Positions 26,816-36,060 are shown, numbered from the stretch's first letter. The stretch: DNA of 64,000 bases from Halioxenophilus sp033283405 (GCF_033283405.1 NZ_JAWMQR010000003.1:372001-436000); one strand, 5' to 3'. Notes: generated from the letters alone by a model not told the origin. Translations and numbers: made by a program.

Positions 26816-28738
26816 ATGGTAAGTTTAAAACAAATGGTCCGGAGTTTGACCACCGGCCCACATGATCAAGCCAAACAGTTACTCCATATTGGCTGTCGCG
26901 GATTGATCGCCGGTGTAACTATCTCTCTGGTGGCCTGTGGCTCGGTAGAGACCAAACCGGTCGGCCCCCTGGCCGTTTCCAGCCAAAGCCATGAAGATGC
27001 CGACGCCCTGTTAACCGCGGCCAGTTTCGCGGAACTCAGCGGCGACCGCACTAAGGCCGCAGCCGGCCGCATGCAAGCGGGCCAGATTCTCTTGTCACTG
27101 AATGAATACACCACAGCCTGGCGTGTTTTTAACGATATCGACCCCAATTACCTGCTATTGGTTGACCAAAACCAATATCGACTCGCCGTCGGTGACCTGG
27201 CGCTGCTGATGGGTGAATATTTTGCTGCGAAGCGGGTGCTGGCCAGTGATTTTCTGCCTGAAAGCATTCCACAGATGACCGTTGAGCAGGAACTCCACTG
27301 GCGTAACAACCGGGCAACGGTTTTCTCCATTGTCGATGAACCGGTTACCGCCATTAAAGAGTACCTGGCCATCATGCCCCTGCTGGTGGATGCCGAGGCG
27401 GAGCACACCAACAACGAGACCATATGGCGCCTGCTGATGAGCCAGCCGCCCACCACACTCAACGATCTCAGTCTGAAAGAGAAGCTGCCAATGCTGCGGG
27501 GCTGGTACTCGCTGGCGGCAATTAGCAAGAACAACCAGACCAATATCGAACAACAGTACTTGCAGGTGGAGAGCTGGCAACGGCAATGGCCCAATCACCC
27601 CGCCAGCCTGACGCTACCCGACGACCTGCAGCTACTGCAACAGCTGGTCAAACAGCAACCCAAACAGGTCGCCCTATTACTGCCATTAACCGGCAAGTAC
27701 GCCACTGCCGGGGAAGCGGTGCGCGACGCCTTTATGGCCGCCTACTACTCAGCGTTGAAGGCGGGCCACACCAGTCCCCAAATCCAGGTTTACAACACCG
27801 ATCAGGCCGACATCAACGCCCTGTACGACCAAGCCGTTGCCGAGGGAGCCGAAACCATCATTGGCCCTCTGCAAAAAGCGCCGCTGGAAGAGCTCAATTT
27901 ACGGCCCGCACTGCCGGTGCCGACACTGGCACTGAACTATTTGGTGAGCGAGTCGCTGTACACCGAGAACCTCTATCAGTTTGGCCTGGCCACCGAAGAT
28001 GAGGCCCGCCAAATCGCGGAACGCGCCTGGCGCGATGGTCACCGCCGGGCCATGATTCTCTCCTCCAACCGGGACTGGGGCCAGCGTGCCGCCCGCGCCT
28101 TCACCGATGCCTGGCAGGCACTGGGTGGAGAGCTGGCGGTAAATACGGAATTTGCCCAACAGAGCCTCTTTTCCGAGGCCATCGAGCGCTCGCTCCTGGT
28201 CGACCGCAGCAAACAGCGGGCGAGAGACATTGAACGCTTAACCGGCACCAACATGGAAACGGAACCACGCAGTCGCAGTGATATCGACATGATTTTTATG
28301 GTTGCCAACCCGGAAGATGCCCGCCAGTTAAAGCCGACCCTGGCCTTCCACTATGCTGGCAGCATACCGGTCTACGCCACCAGCCAGGTGTTTGACCCTA
28401 CAGCCACCACCACCAACAATAACGACCTGAACGGTATTCGATTTACCACCCTGCCCTGGTTTTTTGGCTTCTCCGCAACCGAGCGCGACGCACTCGATGC
28501 TAACCTCCCTGCCCAGAAAAACCTGCAGAACCTGCACGCCTTGGGCGTGGATGCTTACCGCCTCTACCCACGACTGCTGCAGCTTCAACAAATAGGCCGA
28601 GCCCGTTACTATGGTGCCACCGGCGAGCTCTACCTCACCGCAGCCGGCCGCATAGCCCGCCAGGAGAGCATTGCCGTTATCTCCGGCGGTCAGGCAACCC
28701 TGCTACCCACGGTGGCGAATGGCGCGGTCATGGATTAA
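26816..28738 (+). CDS. lpoA: Outer-membrane lipoprotein LpoA, activator of PBP1A
   Basis: LpoA is an outer-membrane lipoprotein that reaches through the periplasm and stimulates the transpeptidase of PBP1A. The 640-residue frame starts with a basic region and a signal ending in the lipobox SLVAC, with the lipidated Cys at about residue 41. An N-terminal helical TPR-like domain follows, then a periplasmic-binding-protein-like domain beginning PKQVALLLPLTGKYATAGEA and containing GAETIIGPLQKAPLEEL. An ATG six codons downstream (26834) is an alternative start. The following yraN, diaA and dolP are in the same order as in E. coli. Identity as LpoA is based on domain order and context. Confidence 0.9.
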   Translation: MVSLKQMVRSLTTGPHDQAKQLLHIGCRGLIAGVTISLVACGSVETKPVGPLAVSSQSHEDADALLTAASFAELSGDRTKAAAGRMQAGQILLSLNEYTTAWRVFNDIDPNYLLLVDQNQYRLAVGDLALLMGEYFAAKRVLASDFLPESIPQMTVEQELHWRNNRATVFSIVDEPVTAIKEYLAIMPLLVDAEAEHTNNETIWRLLMSQPPTTLNDLSLKEKLPMLRGWYSLAAISKNNQTNIEQQYLQVESWQRQWPNHPASLTLPDDLQLLQQLVKQQPKQVALLLPLTGKYATAGEAVRDAFMAAYYSALKAGHTSPQIQVYNTDQADINALYDQAVAEGAETIIGPLQKAPLEELNLRPALPVPTLALNYLVSESLYTENLYQFGLATEDEARQIAERAWRDGHRRAMILSSNRDWGQRAARAFTDAWQALGGELAVNTEFAQQSLFSEAIERSLLVDRSKQRARDIERLTGTNMETEPRSRSDIDMIFMVANPEDARQLKPTLAFHYAGSIPVYATSQVFDPTATTTNNNDLNGIRFTTLPWFFGFSATERDALDANLPAQKNLQNLHALGVDAYRLYPRLLQLQQIGRARYYGATGELYLTAAGRIARQESIAVISGGQATLLPTVANGAVMD

Positions 28739-29135
28739 ACAGCAGCTTGCGCTCGTGCATCGACAACGGCCAATGACCATTACCACTGGCGCCGATGCCG
28801 AAGCCGAAGCCTGCCGCTATCTGCAAAAGCAGAAACTGCAGTTAGTTGCCCGTAATTTCCGCTGCCGGCTGGGTGAAATTGATCTTATTATGCGCCAACA
28901 GCAGCGGCTGATATTTATTGAAGTTAAATACCGGAAACAGAGCGCATTTGGCCACGCCGAGGAGATGGTCTCGACATCCAAACAACAGAAAATTATCGCT
29001 ACAGCCCAGCTTTTTTTAGCCAGCCACAGTGAGTTTCAACAGTTCGACTGCCGCTTTGATGTGGTTGCCATGGCTTACGATGCTCAACAACAACTCTCCA
29101 TAAATTGGATACAAGATGCCTTCGCTGCACACTAA
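28719..29135 (+). CDS. yraN: YraN/UPF0102 family nuclease-fold protein
   Basis: YraN proteins have a restriction-endonuclease-like fold; the physiological role is not established. The core reads CRLGEIDLIM, then LIFIEVKYRK, giving the E-x-D...E-V-K arrangement of the PD-(D/E)XK fold, followed by FDVVAMAYD and the terminal WIQDAFAAH. I choose the ATG at 28719 (138 residues), which overlaps lpoA by 20 bases; an ATG at 28773 would give 120 residues, and neither has a clear ribosome-binding site. The position after lpoA and before diaA matches E. coli. Confidence 0.9.
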   Translation: MARSWIKQQLALVHRQRPMTITTGADAEAEACRYLQKQKLQLVARNFRCRLGEIDLIMRQQQRLIFIEVKYRKQSAFGHAEEMVSTSKQQKIIATAQLFLASHSEFQQFDCRFDVVAMAYDAQQQLSINWIQDAFAAH

Positions 29136-29165
29136 TGCGTTTAGTACACCAGACTTTTTCAACCT

Positions 29166-29780
29166 ATGAATGACAACAACAATTTTGAACTTGAAGAGAG
29201 GGTGATCAGCCTTTTCCATAAAAGCCTGGAAGCAAAAATGTCTTCCGGCGAACTATTGGCCCCCAATCTGGTAGCCGCCAGCCAGTTACTGGTGACCACG
29301 CTGTTAAACGAGCACAAAATTTTGGTTGCCGGCAATGGCATCTCCGCAGCCAATTCACAGATTCTAGTTAACTGTTTGGGCAACCGTTTTGAGCGCGAGC
29401 GACCCGGCTTTGCCGCCTACGCCCTGGCCACCAACCCCACAGCCATTACCGCTTTTGCCAGCGATAACAGTTTTAATGAGATCTTCTCCAAACAGATATC
29501 CGCCCTGGGCCAAGCCGGTGATGTCTTAGTATTATTAACCACCAGCGGCAACCCCAGTAATCTGATACAGGCGGTTGCCAGTGCCCATGACCGCGGCATG
29601 TCAGTGATCGCCTTCACCGGCCGCGATGGCGGGAATATTCCCGCTCTGTTGGACATCCACGACATTGAGTTACGCGCACCCATCGATTCCCGCGCACGGA
29701 TACATGAAGTGCATCTACTGTCTATATTTTGCTTGTGTGATCTTGTTGATCACCAACTTTTTGGCCCCTTGGAAGATTAG
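29166..29780 (+). CDS. diaA: DnaA initiator-associating protein DiaA (SIS domain)
   Basis: DiaA binds DnaA and promotes its assembly at oriC. The 204-residue protein has one SIS (sugar isomerase) domain with the sugar-phosphate-type motifs ILVAGNGISAANSQIL and VLLTTSGNPSNLIQAV, and ends with the family's EVHLLSIFCLCDLVDHQLFG. In GmhA, a close relative, the same fold isomerises sedoheptulose-7-phosphate; the context yraN-diaA-dolP favours DiaA. The ATG follows yraN by 30 bases. Confidence 0.88.
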   Translation: MNDNNNFELEERVISLFHKSLEAKMSSGELLAPNLVAASQLLVTTLLNEHKILVAGNGISAANSQILVNCLGNRFERERPGFAAYALATNPTAITAFASDNSFNEIFSKQISALGQAGDVLVLLTTSGNPSNLIQAVASAHDRGMSVIAFTGRDGGNIPALLDIHDIELRAPIDSRARIHEVHLLSIFCLCDLVDHQLFGPLED

Positions 29781-29797
29781 TCACCAGTTTGTTTACC

Positions 29798-30391
29798 ATG
29801 CAGAAACTTAAAACTTTACTCCTGTGGCCGGCAGCCGCTGTTGTTGGCCTTTTATTTATAAGCCTCTCTGGCTGTACCGCTTTGGTCGGCGCCACCACCG
29901 ACGAACCCATCAGCCCAGATCCCACCAAACGCAGCTTTGGCACCTACATTGATGACAAACAGCTGAAAACCTTTGCCGAAGTTAATTTAGACAAAACCAA
30001 CGATGCCTTTAAAAACGCCAATGTCGAAGTCACCGTCTTTAATGGCGTGGCACTGATCACCGGCCAGGTACCCAACAAGGCGTTGAGAGATCAGGCCGCC
30101 AGGGTGGTTAATGATCTGGATAGGGTTCGCCAAGTCCACAATGAACTGGAAGTACGCAGCAACGCCACCTTCTGGATGAATCGCAGCGACTCTTGGATAG
30201 CCACCAAGGTGCGCACCAAACTAATGGCCAACAGCGATGTGAAAAGCAGCCGGGTGAAAATGGTGGTGGAGAATGGGGCCGTTTACCTAATGGGGCTAAT
30301 GACCCGAGTGCAGGCAGAGAAGGCCAGCGAAATTGCCGCCTCGGTCGGCGGTGTGACCAAGGTGGTTCGAGTGGTGGAGTACATTAACTGA
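29798..30391 (+). CDS. dolP: Outer-membrane lipoprotein DolP with two BON domains
   Basis: DolP (YraP) is a BON-domain lipoprotein that helps keep the outer membrane intact and localises to division sites in E. coli. From the ATG at 29798 it has 197 residues with a signal sequence and lipobox SLSGC, then two BON domains, roughly 45-115 (VEVTVFNGVALITGQV) and 125-195 (VKMVVENGAVYLMGLM), each with the typical glycine-rich beta turn. A TTG three codons upstream is less likely. A strong terminator follows 32 bases after the stop, ending the lpoA unit. Confidence 0.93.
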   Translation: MQKLKTLLLWPAAAVVGLLFISLSGCTALVGATTDEPISPDPTKRSFGTYIDDKQLKTFAEVNLDKTNDAFKNANVEVTVFNGVALITGQVPNKALRDQAARVVNDLDRVRQVHNELEVRSNATFWMNRSDSWIATKVRTKLMANSDVKSSRVKMVVENGAVYLMGLMTRVQAEKASEIAASVGGVTKVVRVVEYIN

Positions 30392-30422
30392 GAGCGACTA
30401 CTCTCCGGCTACTTCGGATCAT

Positions 30423-30451
30423 AAAAAAGGGCGCTTGATGCGCCCTTTTTT
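30423..30451. terminator. Bidirectional intrinsic terminator between dolP and thiolase
   Basis: A perfect GGGCGC/GCGCCC stem with a TTGAT loop is flanked by six A on one side and six T on the other, so it can end transcription of dolP on the plus strand and of the thiolase gene on the minus strand. Confidence 0.9.
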
Positions 30452-30502
30452 ACTGCTTTATTGCTTTGTATGTACTGCCTTTTTACCACTGAGGGCGTAG
30501 CT

Positions 30503-31681
30503 TTATACCAGCTCAACACCCACAGCAATGGCTTCACCACCACCGATACAGAGAGTGCCCAAACCCTTTTTCTTGTTGTAGGTTTGCATCGCCGCCAACA
30601 GAGTCACCAGAATGCGGGCACCAGATGCGCCGATGGGGTGACCCAGGGCACAAGCACCACCATGCACATTCACCTTTTCGTGCGGAATGTTGAAATCGCG
30701 AATAGCCGCCATTGCTACCACGGCAAAAGCCTCGTTAATTTCAAACAGGTCAACGTCTTCAACTGACCAGCTAGCCTCTTCCACCACTTTCTTAATGGCG
30801 CCAACCGGTGCGGTAGTGAACCACTCTGGCTCCTGGGAGTACTCAGCGCGAGCCACCAATTTTGCAATGGGTTTCAGACCGCGTTTGGCCGCTTCAGATT
30901 CACTCATCAACACCAGCGCGGCAGCACCATCGGAGATAGAGCTGGCATTGGCGGGAGTTACAGTACCATCGGCTTTAAAGGCGGGTTTCAGAGTAGGAAT
31001 TTTTTCCGGACGGGAATTGCCTGGCTGCTCATCGGTATCCACCACGGTTTCACCCTTTTTGGTTTTAATGGTAACCGGCGCCATCTCACGCTTAAATTTG
31101 CCTTCGGCGATGGCCGCATTGGCACGACGCAGGGATTCGATGGCAAAGGCATCCTGGTCCTCACGGGTAAATTCATATTTGTCGGCACACAGCTCGGCGA
31201 AGGTACCCATCAAAGCGCCATCGTAGGCATTTTGCAGGCCGTCGTAGAACATGTGATCAAGCACTTCACCATGGCCTAAACGGAAACCTTTTCGGCCCTG
31301 CTTGAGCAGGTACGGGGCATTGGACATGCTCTCCAAACCACCGGCTACCACAACCGAGGCACGCCCGGCTTGAATCATATCGGCGGCCATACAGACCGTT
31401 TTCATGCCTGAGCCACAAACTTTGTTAACGGTACTGACAGGTACACCAAGGGGAAGACCAGCACCCAGGGAGGCCTGGCGCGCTGGCGACTGGCCTAGGC
31501 CGGCGGGTAACACACAGCCCATCAATACGTAATCGACATCCGCACCTTCAACCTTGGCATCGGCCAACGCCGCTTTAATGGCCACACTGCCCAACTCAGT
31601 CGCTTTGACATCGCTGAGTGCGCCTAACAAGCCACCCATAGGGGTCCGGGCCATGCCTACGATTACTACTGCTTCACTCAT
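30503..31681 (-). CDS. Acetyl-CoA C-acetyltransferase (thiolase)
   Basis: This thiolase condenses or cleaves acetoacetyl-CoA and related acyl-CoAs. From the ATG at 31681, preceded by GGAGG, it has 392 residues. The acylated nucleophile is Cys89 in NKVCGSGMK, the histidine is in GHPIGASG (His348) and the second cysteine in CIGGGEA (Cys378), so all three catalytic residues are present. The family resembles AtoB/PhaA biosynthetic thiolases more than FadA, but that distinction is by eye. It stands alone and is divergent from the LemA gene; an inverted repeat lies in its upstream region. Confidence 0.93.
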   Translation of the reverse strand: MSEAVVIVGMARTPMGGLLGALSDVKATELGSVAIKAALADAKVEGADVDYVLMGCVLPAGLGQSPARQASLGAGLPLGVPVSTVNKVCGSGMKTVCMAADMIQAGRASVVVAGGLESMSNAPYLLKQGRKGFRLGHGEVLDHMFYDGLQNAYDGALMGTFAELCADKYEFTREDQDAFAIESLRRANAAIAEGKFKREMAPVTIKTKKGETVVDTDEQPGNSRPEKIPTLKPAFKADGTVTPANASSISDGAAALVLMSESEAAKRGLKPIAKLVARAEYSQEPEWFTTAPVGAIKKVVEEASWSVEDVDLFEINEAFAVVAMAAIRDFNIPHEKVNVHGGACALGHPIGASGARILVTLLAAMQTYNKKKGLGTLCIGGGEAIAVGVELV

Positions 31682-31969
31682 GTCTGCCTCCAAATGTCTT
31701 AATCGGTTCTGAGTTAGGGTCTTGACCCCGACGAGACTTACTTTAAAACGTGGTTATAATACCAACCGCAATGTATCAGGGTACATTGTGGCAGGGAATC
31801 TCTTTCAGCGGGCCCGCCCGCTACTAAAATGAGGTCATCGTCTGCCGGGGGCCACTTTATACCAGAAAATCAACTTCTGGTCACAGCTCGCATCGCCACC
31901 TTGGCACCTTTAATAGACATTTCGACAAAATAACCACTAAACCTCACTAAAGCTCCTCAAGGAACCTTA
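31682..31969. promoter_or_regulatory. Divergent control region between thiolase and lemA, with inverted repeat
   Basis: This 288-base region must hold both promoters. A perfect inverted repeat CAATGTA-TCAGGG-TACATTG lies at 31769-31788, about 90 bases before the thiolase start, next to an A+T-rich TATTATAACC stretch on the minus strand that could be its -10 region. The repeat has the form of a dimeric-repressor operator; the regulator is not known. Confidence 0.45.
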
Positions 31970-32566
31970 ATGACACTATCGACTATCGTCATCCTGGTAA
32001 TTCTAATCAGCGTACTACTCTACGTAGTCAGCATCTATAACCAGTTGGTGACCCTCAAAAATCGCTTCGAAAACGCCTTCGCTCAGATAGAGGTGCAGCT
32101 GAAACGGCGTTACGACCTGATTCCCAACCTGGTTGAGACGGCCAAAGGTTATCTCAAGCACGAGCGGGAGACCCTGGAGGCGGTTATCAGTGCCCGTAAT
32201 CAGGCCCTCAGCAGCCTGCAAGCCGCCGCTAAAAACCCGGGCGATGCCGCTGCCGTCGCCGGGCTGGCAAACGCCGAAGGAGCATTGGCCAGCGCACTCG
32301 GCAAGCTTAGCGTCGTGGTAGAAGCCTACCCGGAGCTAAAGGCGAGCAGCTCGATGGCACAGGTATCAGAAGAGCTGATCTCCACTGAAAACAAGGTCGC
32401 CTTTGCCCGCCAGGCCTTCAACGATGCCGTCACCAACTACAACAGCTACAAACAGAGCTTCCCACCCGTGCTGCTGGCTTCGACCTTTGGCCACGCCAAG
32501 GATGCCAGTTTGCTGGAGTTTGCCGATAGCGCCGCCATCCAGGCCGCGCCACAGGTTAAATTCTAA
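31970..32566 (+). CDS. lemA: LemA family membrane protein
   Basis: LemA proteins are small membrane-anchored proteins of unknown biochemical role. The 198-residue product has one N-terminal membrane segment (about 4-22, IVILVILISVLLYVVSIY), then the family start YNQLVTLKNRFENAFAQIEV, RRYDLIPNLVETAKGY and a long helical bundle, ending in the conserved PPVLLASTFGHAKDA-like segment. The ATG has GGAA upstream. It is followed by an M48 protease gene after 64 bases; LemA next to an M48 or TPM-domain protein is a recurrent pairing. Confidence 0.93.
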   Translation: MTLSTIVILVILISVLLYVVSIYNQLVTLKNRFENAFAQIEVQLKRRYDLIPNLVETAKGYLKHERETLEAVISARNQALSSLQAAAKNPGDAAAVAGLANAEGALASALGKLSVVVEAYPELKASSSMAQVSEELISTENKVAFARQAFNDAVTNYNSYKQSFPPVLLASTFGHAKDASLLEFADSAAIQAAPQVKF

Positions 32567-32630
32567 CCACTACAGTCAGGACAGTCGCAATCTGGTCAAG
32601 CGCAGTTCCCACCAGCCTCAAGAGTAAGCC

Positions 32631-34562
32631 ATGGACTTTTTTCGCCACCAGGACCAAGCCCGACGCAATACCTGGCTGCTGGTAACACTGCTCATCGCGG
32701 CCGTAATCAGTTTGATAGTGATTACCTCGTTAGTGGCAACACTGTTTCTGCACTACTTTGAAATCGGCGACCATAGCCAACTGGGTGCAGGCGAATACGG
32801 TGGCAACCTGTGGCAGGCCTGGTGGGCCAGCTTAAGTGGCAAGGTGGTTGTGGCTTCCAGTTTGATTATCACAACCAGTATCGCCCTTGCCAGTTTGATT
32901 CAGGCTTATCAACTCAAGCGGGGTGGCGAGGCCGTGGCAGCCACATTAAACGGACGGCTGATCAATCGTGATCTCGCCACCGGGCAAGAGCAACAGCTAT
33001 TGAACGTGGTGGAGGAGATGGCTATCGCCTCCGGCACACCCGTACCCGATGTCTATCTATTCCCAGAGAGCAGTATCAATGCCTTTGCTGCCGGTTATTC
33101 AACAACGGATGCCGTTATCGGCATTACTCAAGGAGCGCTGGATGCCCTCAACCGCGAACAGTTGCAGGGCGTAGTAGCCCATGAGTTCAGCCATATTTTG
33201 CACGGCGACATGCGGCTCAACCTGCGCTTGGTGAGCCTGCTCAGTGGCATACTGGTTATTGGCTTGGCCGGACGCTTTCTGTTGCGAGGTTCTCGGCGCA
33301 GTAGTTTTAGCCACAGCCGCTCGCGCAAACGGGATGGGCGTGTTGCCCTTTTGGGTTTGGCGCTGGTTGTAATTGGTTATACCGGCACGTTGTTTGGGCG
33401 GATGATTGCTGCGGCCACCAGCCGACAGCGGGAGTTTCTGGCAGATGCCTCAGCCGTGCAATATACACGCAACCCCAATGGCATCGCCGGTGCGCTGGCG
33501 GCCATCCAACAACAGAGCAGCCTTTGGCAGCATGAGAAGGCTGCGGAATTTAGCCACATGTTCTTTGGCCAGGGCATTCGGTCCAGCTTCAACCAGCTAT
33601 TTGCCACCCACCCGCCCATCACCGAGCGAATTAACCGGATTGCGCCAAACTTTGTTAGCCGCGCTGTGCCAGAGACTACCAACGCAACCATAACAGGTTT
33701 CCACAAAAAGCAGCGACCATCGGTTTCACCTTTGACTGCGGCTGTTTCGCCACGGGCAGAGGCCAGCGAAGTTGCGGCCACTTCTGAATTAACGCCCGAA
33801 CAACTTACTGCGGCCCGGCAACAAATAGAGCAGATTCCAGAAGCCTTGCTCAATGCCGCTGAAGATATTTTCAGCGGCCGGGCAATTATCTATGGCCTGC
33901 TGTTACACAAAGAACAAACATTACAACAGACACAGCTGGCCCACCTCTCCGAAAAAAGCCACCCGGTGGTTTATAAGCAACTGCACGAGATTTTTTCGGC
34001 CACCAGGCAATTGCCACTATCGTTACAGTGGATACTGCTATTAAAAAGCCTTGCTACACTGCGCAGAATGTCCGCACGCCAACAACAGGTGTTTCTCAGT
34101 AATGTAAAATTTTTAATCTCAGCAGATGAAGAGATCACGTTATTTGAGTGGTGCGTTTTCGAACTGGTTAAACAGTCTTGTGCGGTAGGCTCCACCTCTA
34201 AATTATTGGCCAACACACGCCAGATTAACCACAGCATTTCTGTTCTACTTTCGTTTATTGCCCACAACAGTAACGCGTCCAATGAAGCAATTGATCAACA
34301 GTTTGCTACAGCCAAACAGCTGTTTAACAAATTGCAGATTCTTGCCCGGCATGAGGCATCGGTTAAGCAGCTTTCCCAATGTCTGGCAGCCTTAAAAAGC
34401 GTCGCACCACTGGCAAGACCGAAATTATTGAAGGCTGTTGCAGGCATGATTCAAATGGATGGGCAGATAACTGCAGATGAAATCGTTCTGCTTCGTACGC
34501 TGGCCTTGTGCATTGATTGCCCATTACCAGCCAATATCACGCTGGCAATCAAACACTTTTGA
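32631..34562 (+). CDS. M48 family membrane zinc metalloprotease with TerB-like C-terminal region
   Basis: This is an HtpX/Ste24-type membrane protease. The 643-residue protein has membrane segments at about 15-40 and 72-92 and two more hydrophobic stretches near 205-225 and 245-260. The zinc site is HEFSH (His184, Glu185, His188), with the third ligand expected in REFLADASA near 273. Classic HtpX is about 290 residues, so roughly 270 C-terminal residues are extra. They are helical and contain two similar segments, ISADEEITLFEWCVFELV and IQMDGQITADEIVLLRTL, whose acidic residue, E and L spacing resembles TerB-type domains. Partner lemA is directly upstream. Function: inferred quality control or signalling at the inner membrane. 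Confidence 0.88.
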   Translation: MDFFRHQDQARRNTWLLVTLLIAAVISLIVITSLVATLFLHYFEIGDHSQLGAGEYGGNLWQAWWASLSGKVVVASSLIITTSIALASLIQAYQLKRGGEAVAATLNGRLINRDLATGQEQQLLNVVEEMAIASGTPVPDVYLFPESSINAFAAGYSTTDAVIGITQGALDALNREQLQGVVAHEFSHILHGDMRLNLRLVSLLSGILVIGLAGRFLLRGSRRSSFSHSRSRKRDGRVALLGLALVVIGYTGTLFGRMIAAATSRQREFLADASAVQYTRNPNGIAGALAAIQQQSSLWQHEKAAEFSHMFFGQGIRSSFNQLFATHPPITERINRIAPNFVSRAVPETTNATITGFHKKQRPSVSPLTAAVSPRAEASEVAATSELTPEQLTAARQQIEQIPEALLNAAEDIFSGRAIIYGLLLHKEQTLQQTQLAHLSEKSHPVVYKQLHEIFSATRQLPLSLQWILLLKSLATLRRMSARQQQVFLSNVKFLISADEEITLFEWCVFELVKQSCAVGSTSKLLANTRQINHSISVLLSFIAHNSNASNEAIDQQFATAKQLFNKLQILARHEASVKQLSQCLAALKSVAPLARPKLLKAVAGMIQMDGQITADEIVLLRTLALCIDCPLPANITLAIKHF

Positions 34563-34596
34563 GCGATAAAACGCCCTTTCGCCAATTGGTACGCAT

Positions 34597-34627
34597 AAAA
34601 AAAACCGGCTGAAAGCCGGTTTTTTTT
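34597..34627. terminator. Bidirectional intrinsic terminator after the M48 gene
   Basis: The stem AACCGGCT/AGCCGGTT with a GAA loop has an A-run before it and a T-run after it. It lies between the convergent M48 and Yip1-family genes and can serve both. Confidence 0.92.
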
Positions 34628-34641
34628 ATGCTGTATGACCG

Positions 34642-35262
34642 CTAAGCGTCAATATAGATGGGGGATACCGCCAAGGACCAGAGCAATACGGAACCAACAC
34701 GCACCACCACGGCAATAACCAATGCAACGGTGACCACGGAAGTTGCGTACATAAATGCGCGCTCCTTGGGAATATTCATCAAAATTGGAATTCCCTCGTA
34801 GATCAAATAGACCGAATAAGCGCCGGCAATACAAAGTGCAAGTGCATTCAAATAGATGCTTGGGTAGAGCTGAATAATACCGGCAAGAAATATTGGTATG
34901 GTTACATAAACCGCCAACGCGGTGCCTTCATAATGGCGTTTTTCCGCATCGTCGCGAACACCGTATGTGGCCGCCATCCAGTTGATAAACTCCCCGAGAA
35001 TATAAACACCAGCCAGCAGCGCAAAATAGGTAATTGCACACAGGCTTAATGCACTGATAGGGGTTAGTTTTGTTGCGGTACCATCGCCGAACGACCACCC
35101 AACTTGGGATACTCCAATAAAGGAACTGATCACAGGGATGAGTGCCAGAATTGGCACATGACTTACAAATACTTGAATGAAAGAGTGACGTTCGCTGCGG
35201 ATTGCACGCCACTCACGGTCGGGATGGATCATAATTCCGAGAGTATGCTCCAAGATGGCCAT
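34642..35262 (-). CDS. Yip1 / DUF1282 family inner-membrane protein
   Basis: The 206-residue protein is a predicted five-helix membrane protein of the Yip1 (DUF1282, YohC-like) family. A soluble start with HPDREWRAIRSERHS, the family's recognisable N-terminal motif, is followed by hydrophobic segments at about 30-50, 68-92, 112-132, 138-158 and 172-195. Short polar loops include WMAATYGVRDDAEKRHYEG. The ATG follows GGAGAA at a good distance. No function is established for bacterial members. It is monocistronic and converges on the M48 protease gene. Confidence 0.82.
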   Translation of the reverse strand: MAILEHTLGIMIHPDREWRAIRSERHSFIQVFVSHVPILALIPVISSFIGVSQVGWSFGDGTATKLTPISALSLCAITYFALLAGVYILGEFINWMAATYGVRDDAEKRHYEGTALAVYVTIPIFLAGIIQLYPSIYLNALALCIAGAYSVYLIYEGIPILMNIPKERAFMYATSVVTVALVIAVVVRVGSVLLWSLAVSPIYIDA

Positions 35263-35637
35263 AGGCTTCTCCTAGTACGCTGTTGATTGCTTTTATAGTG
35301 ATAACAACCCTTTCAGTATTAGCGAGGACGCAATCGGTCTCCAATAAGATCTTTTCATTAAAAAAGTGATTCTAAGCAGGAAGTTGAATATTTTTTCAAC
35401 AATTCACTATTTAAGAGCTATTTCTAATTTCCCTATACCCAAATACAGAAATCTTTCGGAATAACTATAAATAATTAGTCTAAGAGAGCGCTCTATAGAG
35501 CCAATAGAAAACACGACCTAAATTAATCCAATAATCAGGCTGAATCTTTCGATAATTTTTAAGAAAAGGGACACGCATACCGAAGGTTCCAGAGTGGAAC
35601 CTTCGGCCAATTAACAGAGACAGGACGGCTCTGAACG
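35263..35637. other. A+T-rich non-coding gap between Yip1-family gene and sspB
   Basis: No gene is visible. The stretch is noticeably richer in A and T than its surroundings. A minus-strand TAGAAT at 35369-35374 with TTGAAA 19 bases upstream is a weak promoter candidate for the Yip1-family gene. A perfect 11-bp hairpin lies at 35580-35606. Confidence 0.45.
35580..35606 (-). terminator. Perfect 11-bp hairpin after sspB
   Basis: The arms CCGAAGGTTCC and GGAACCTTCGG pair perfectly around a five-base loop, about 30 bases after the sspB stop. No T-run follows directly; a TTTTCTT stretch appears 12 bases later on the minus strand. It probably ends or protects the sspAB transcript. Confidence 0.6.
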
Positions 35638-36060
35638 CTATTTAATAATACGCAGGCTGGGTTTTGCGTCTGGCGATTTTGACTTGTTGGAATTGATTGA
35701 ACGAACTTCGCCAGAGGGCTTGGGCGGCTCCGGTTCGGGAGGCTGCTCCACCTCAAACATCATACCCCGGCCATTCTCCTTGGCATAAATACCAACTACT
35801 GCATAACAGGGTACATAGATATCCATAGGCATACCGCCAAAGCGTGCATTGAACGCAATGGCTTTAAGATCCATGGAGAGGCCAACCACGGCAGAGGGCG
35901 AAATATTGAGGACTATCTGACCATCTTTATTAACGTACTGCTGAGGAACCGAAACCCCCTCGGAATAGGCATCAACCATCAGATAGGGCGTGCAGGAGTT
36001 ATCCACAATCCACTGATAATGAGCCTTTATGAGGTAGGGTTTGATAGAGGACATTGCCAT
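35638..36060 (-). CDS. sspB: ClpXP adaptor SspB
   Basis: SspB delivers ssrA-tagged and some other substrates to ClpXP. From the ATG at 36060 it has 140 residues. The substrate-binding domain shows KPYLIKAHYQWIVDNSCTPY, DGQIVLNISPSAV and FNARFGGMPMDIYVP, then AIYAKENG-like VGIYAKENGRGMMFE. A flexible linker rich in P, E and K leads to the C-terminal ClpX-binding tail PSLRIIK, close to ALRVVK in E. coli. An ATG two codons later is equally possible. It follows sspA by 85 bases, the usual operon. Confidence 0.95.
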   Translation of the reverse strand: MAMSSIKPYLIKAHYQWIVDNSCTPYLMVDAYSEGVSVPQQYVNKDGQIVLNISPSAVVGLSMDLKAIAFNARFGGMPMDIYVPCYAVVGIYAKENGRGMMFEVEQPPEPEPPKPSGEVRSINSNKSKSPDAKPSLRIIK

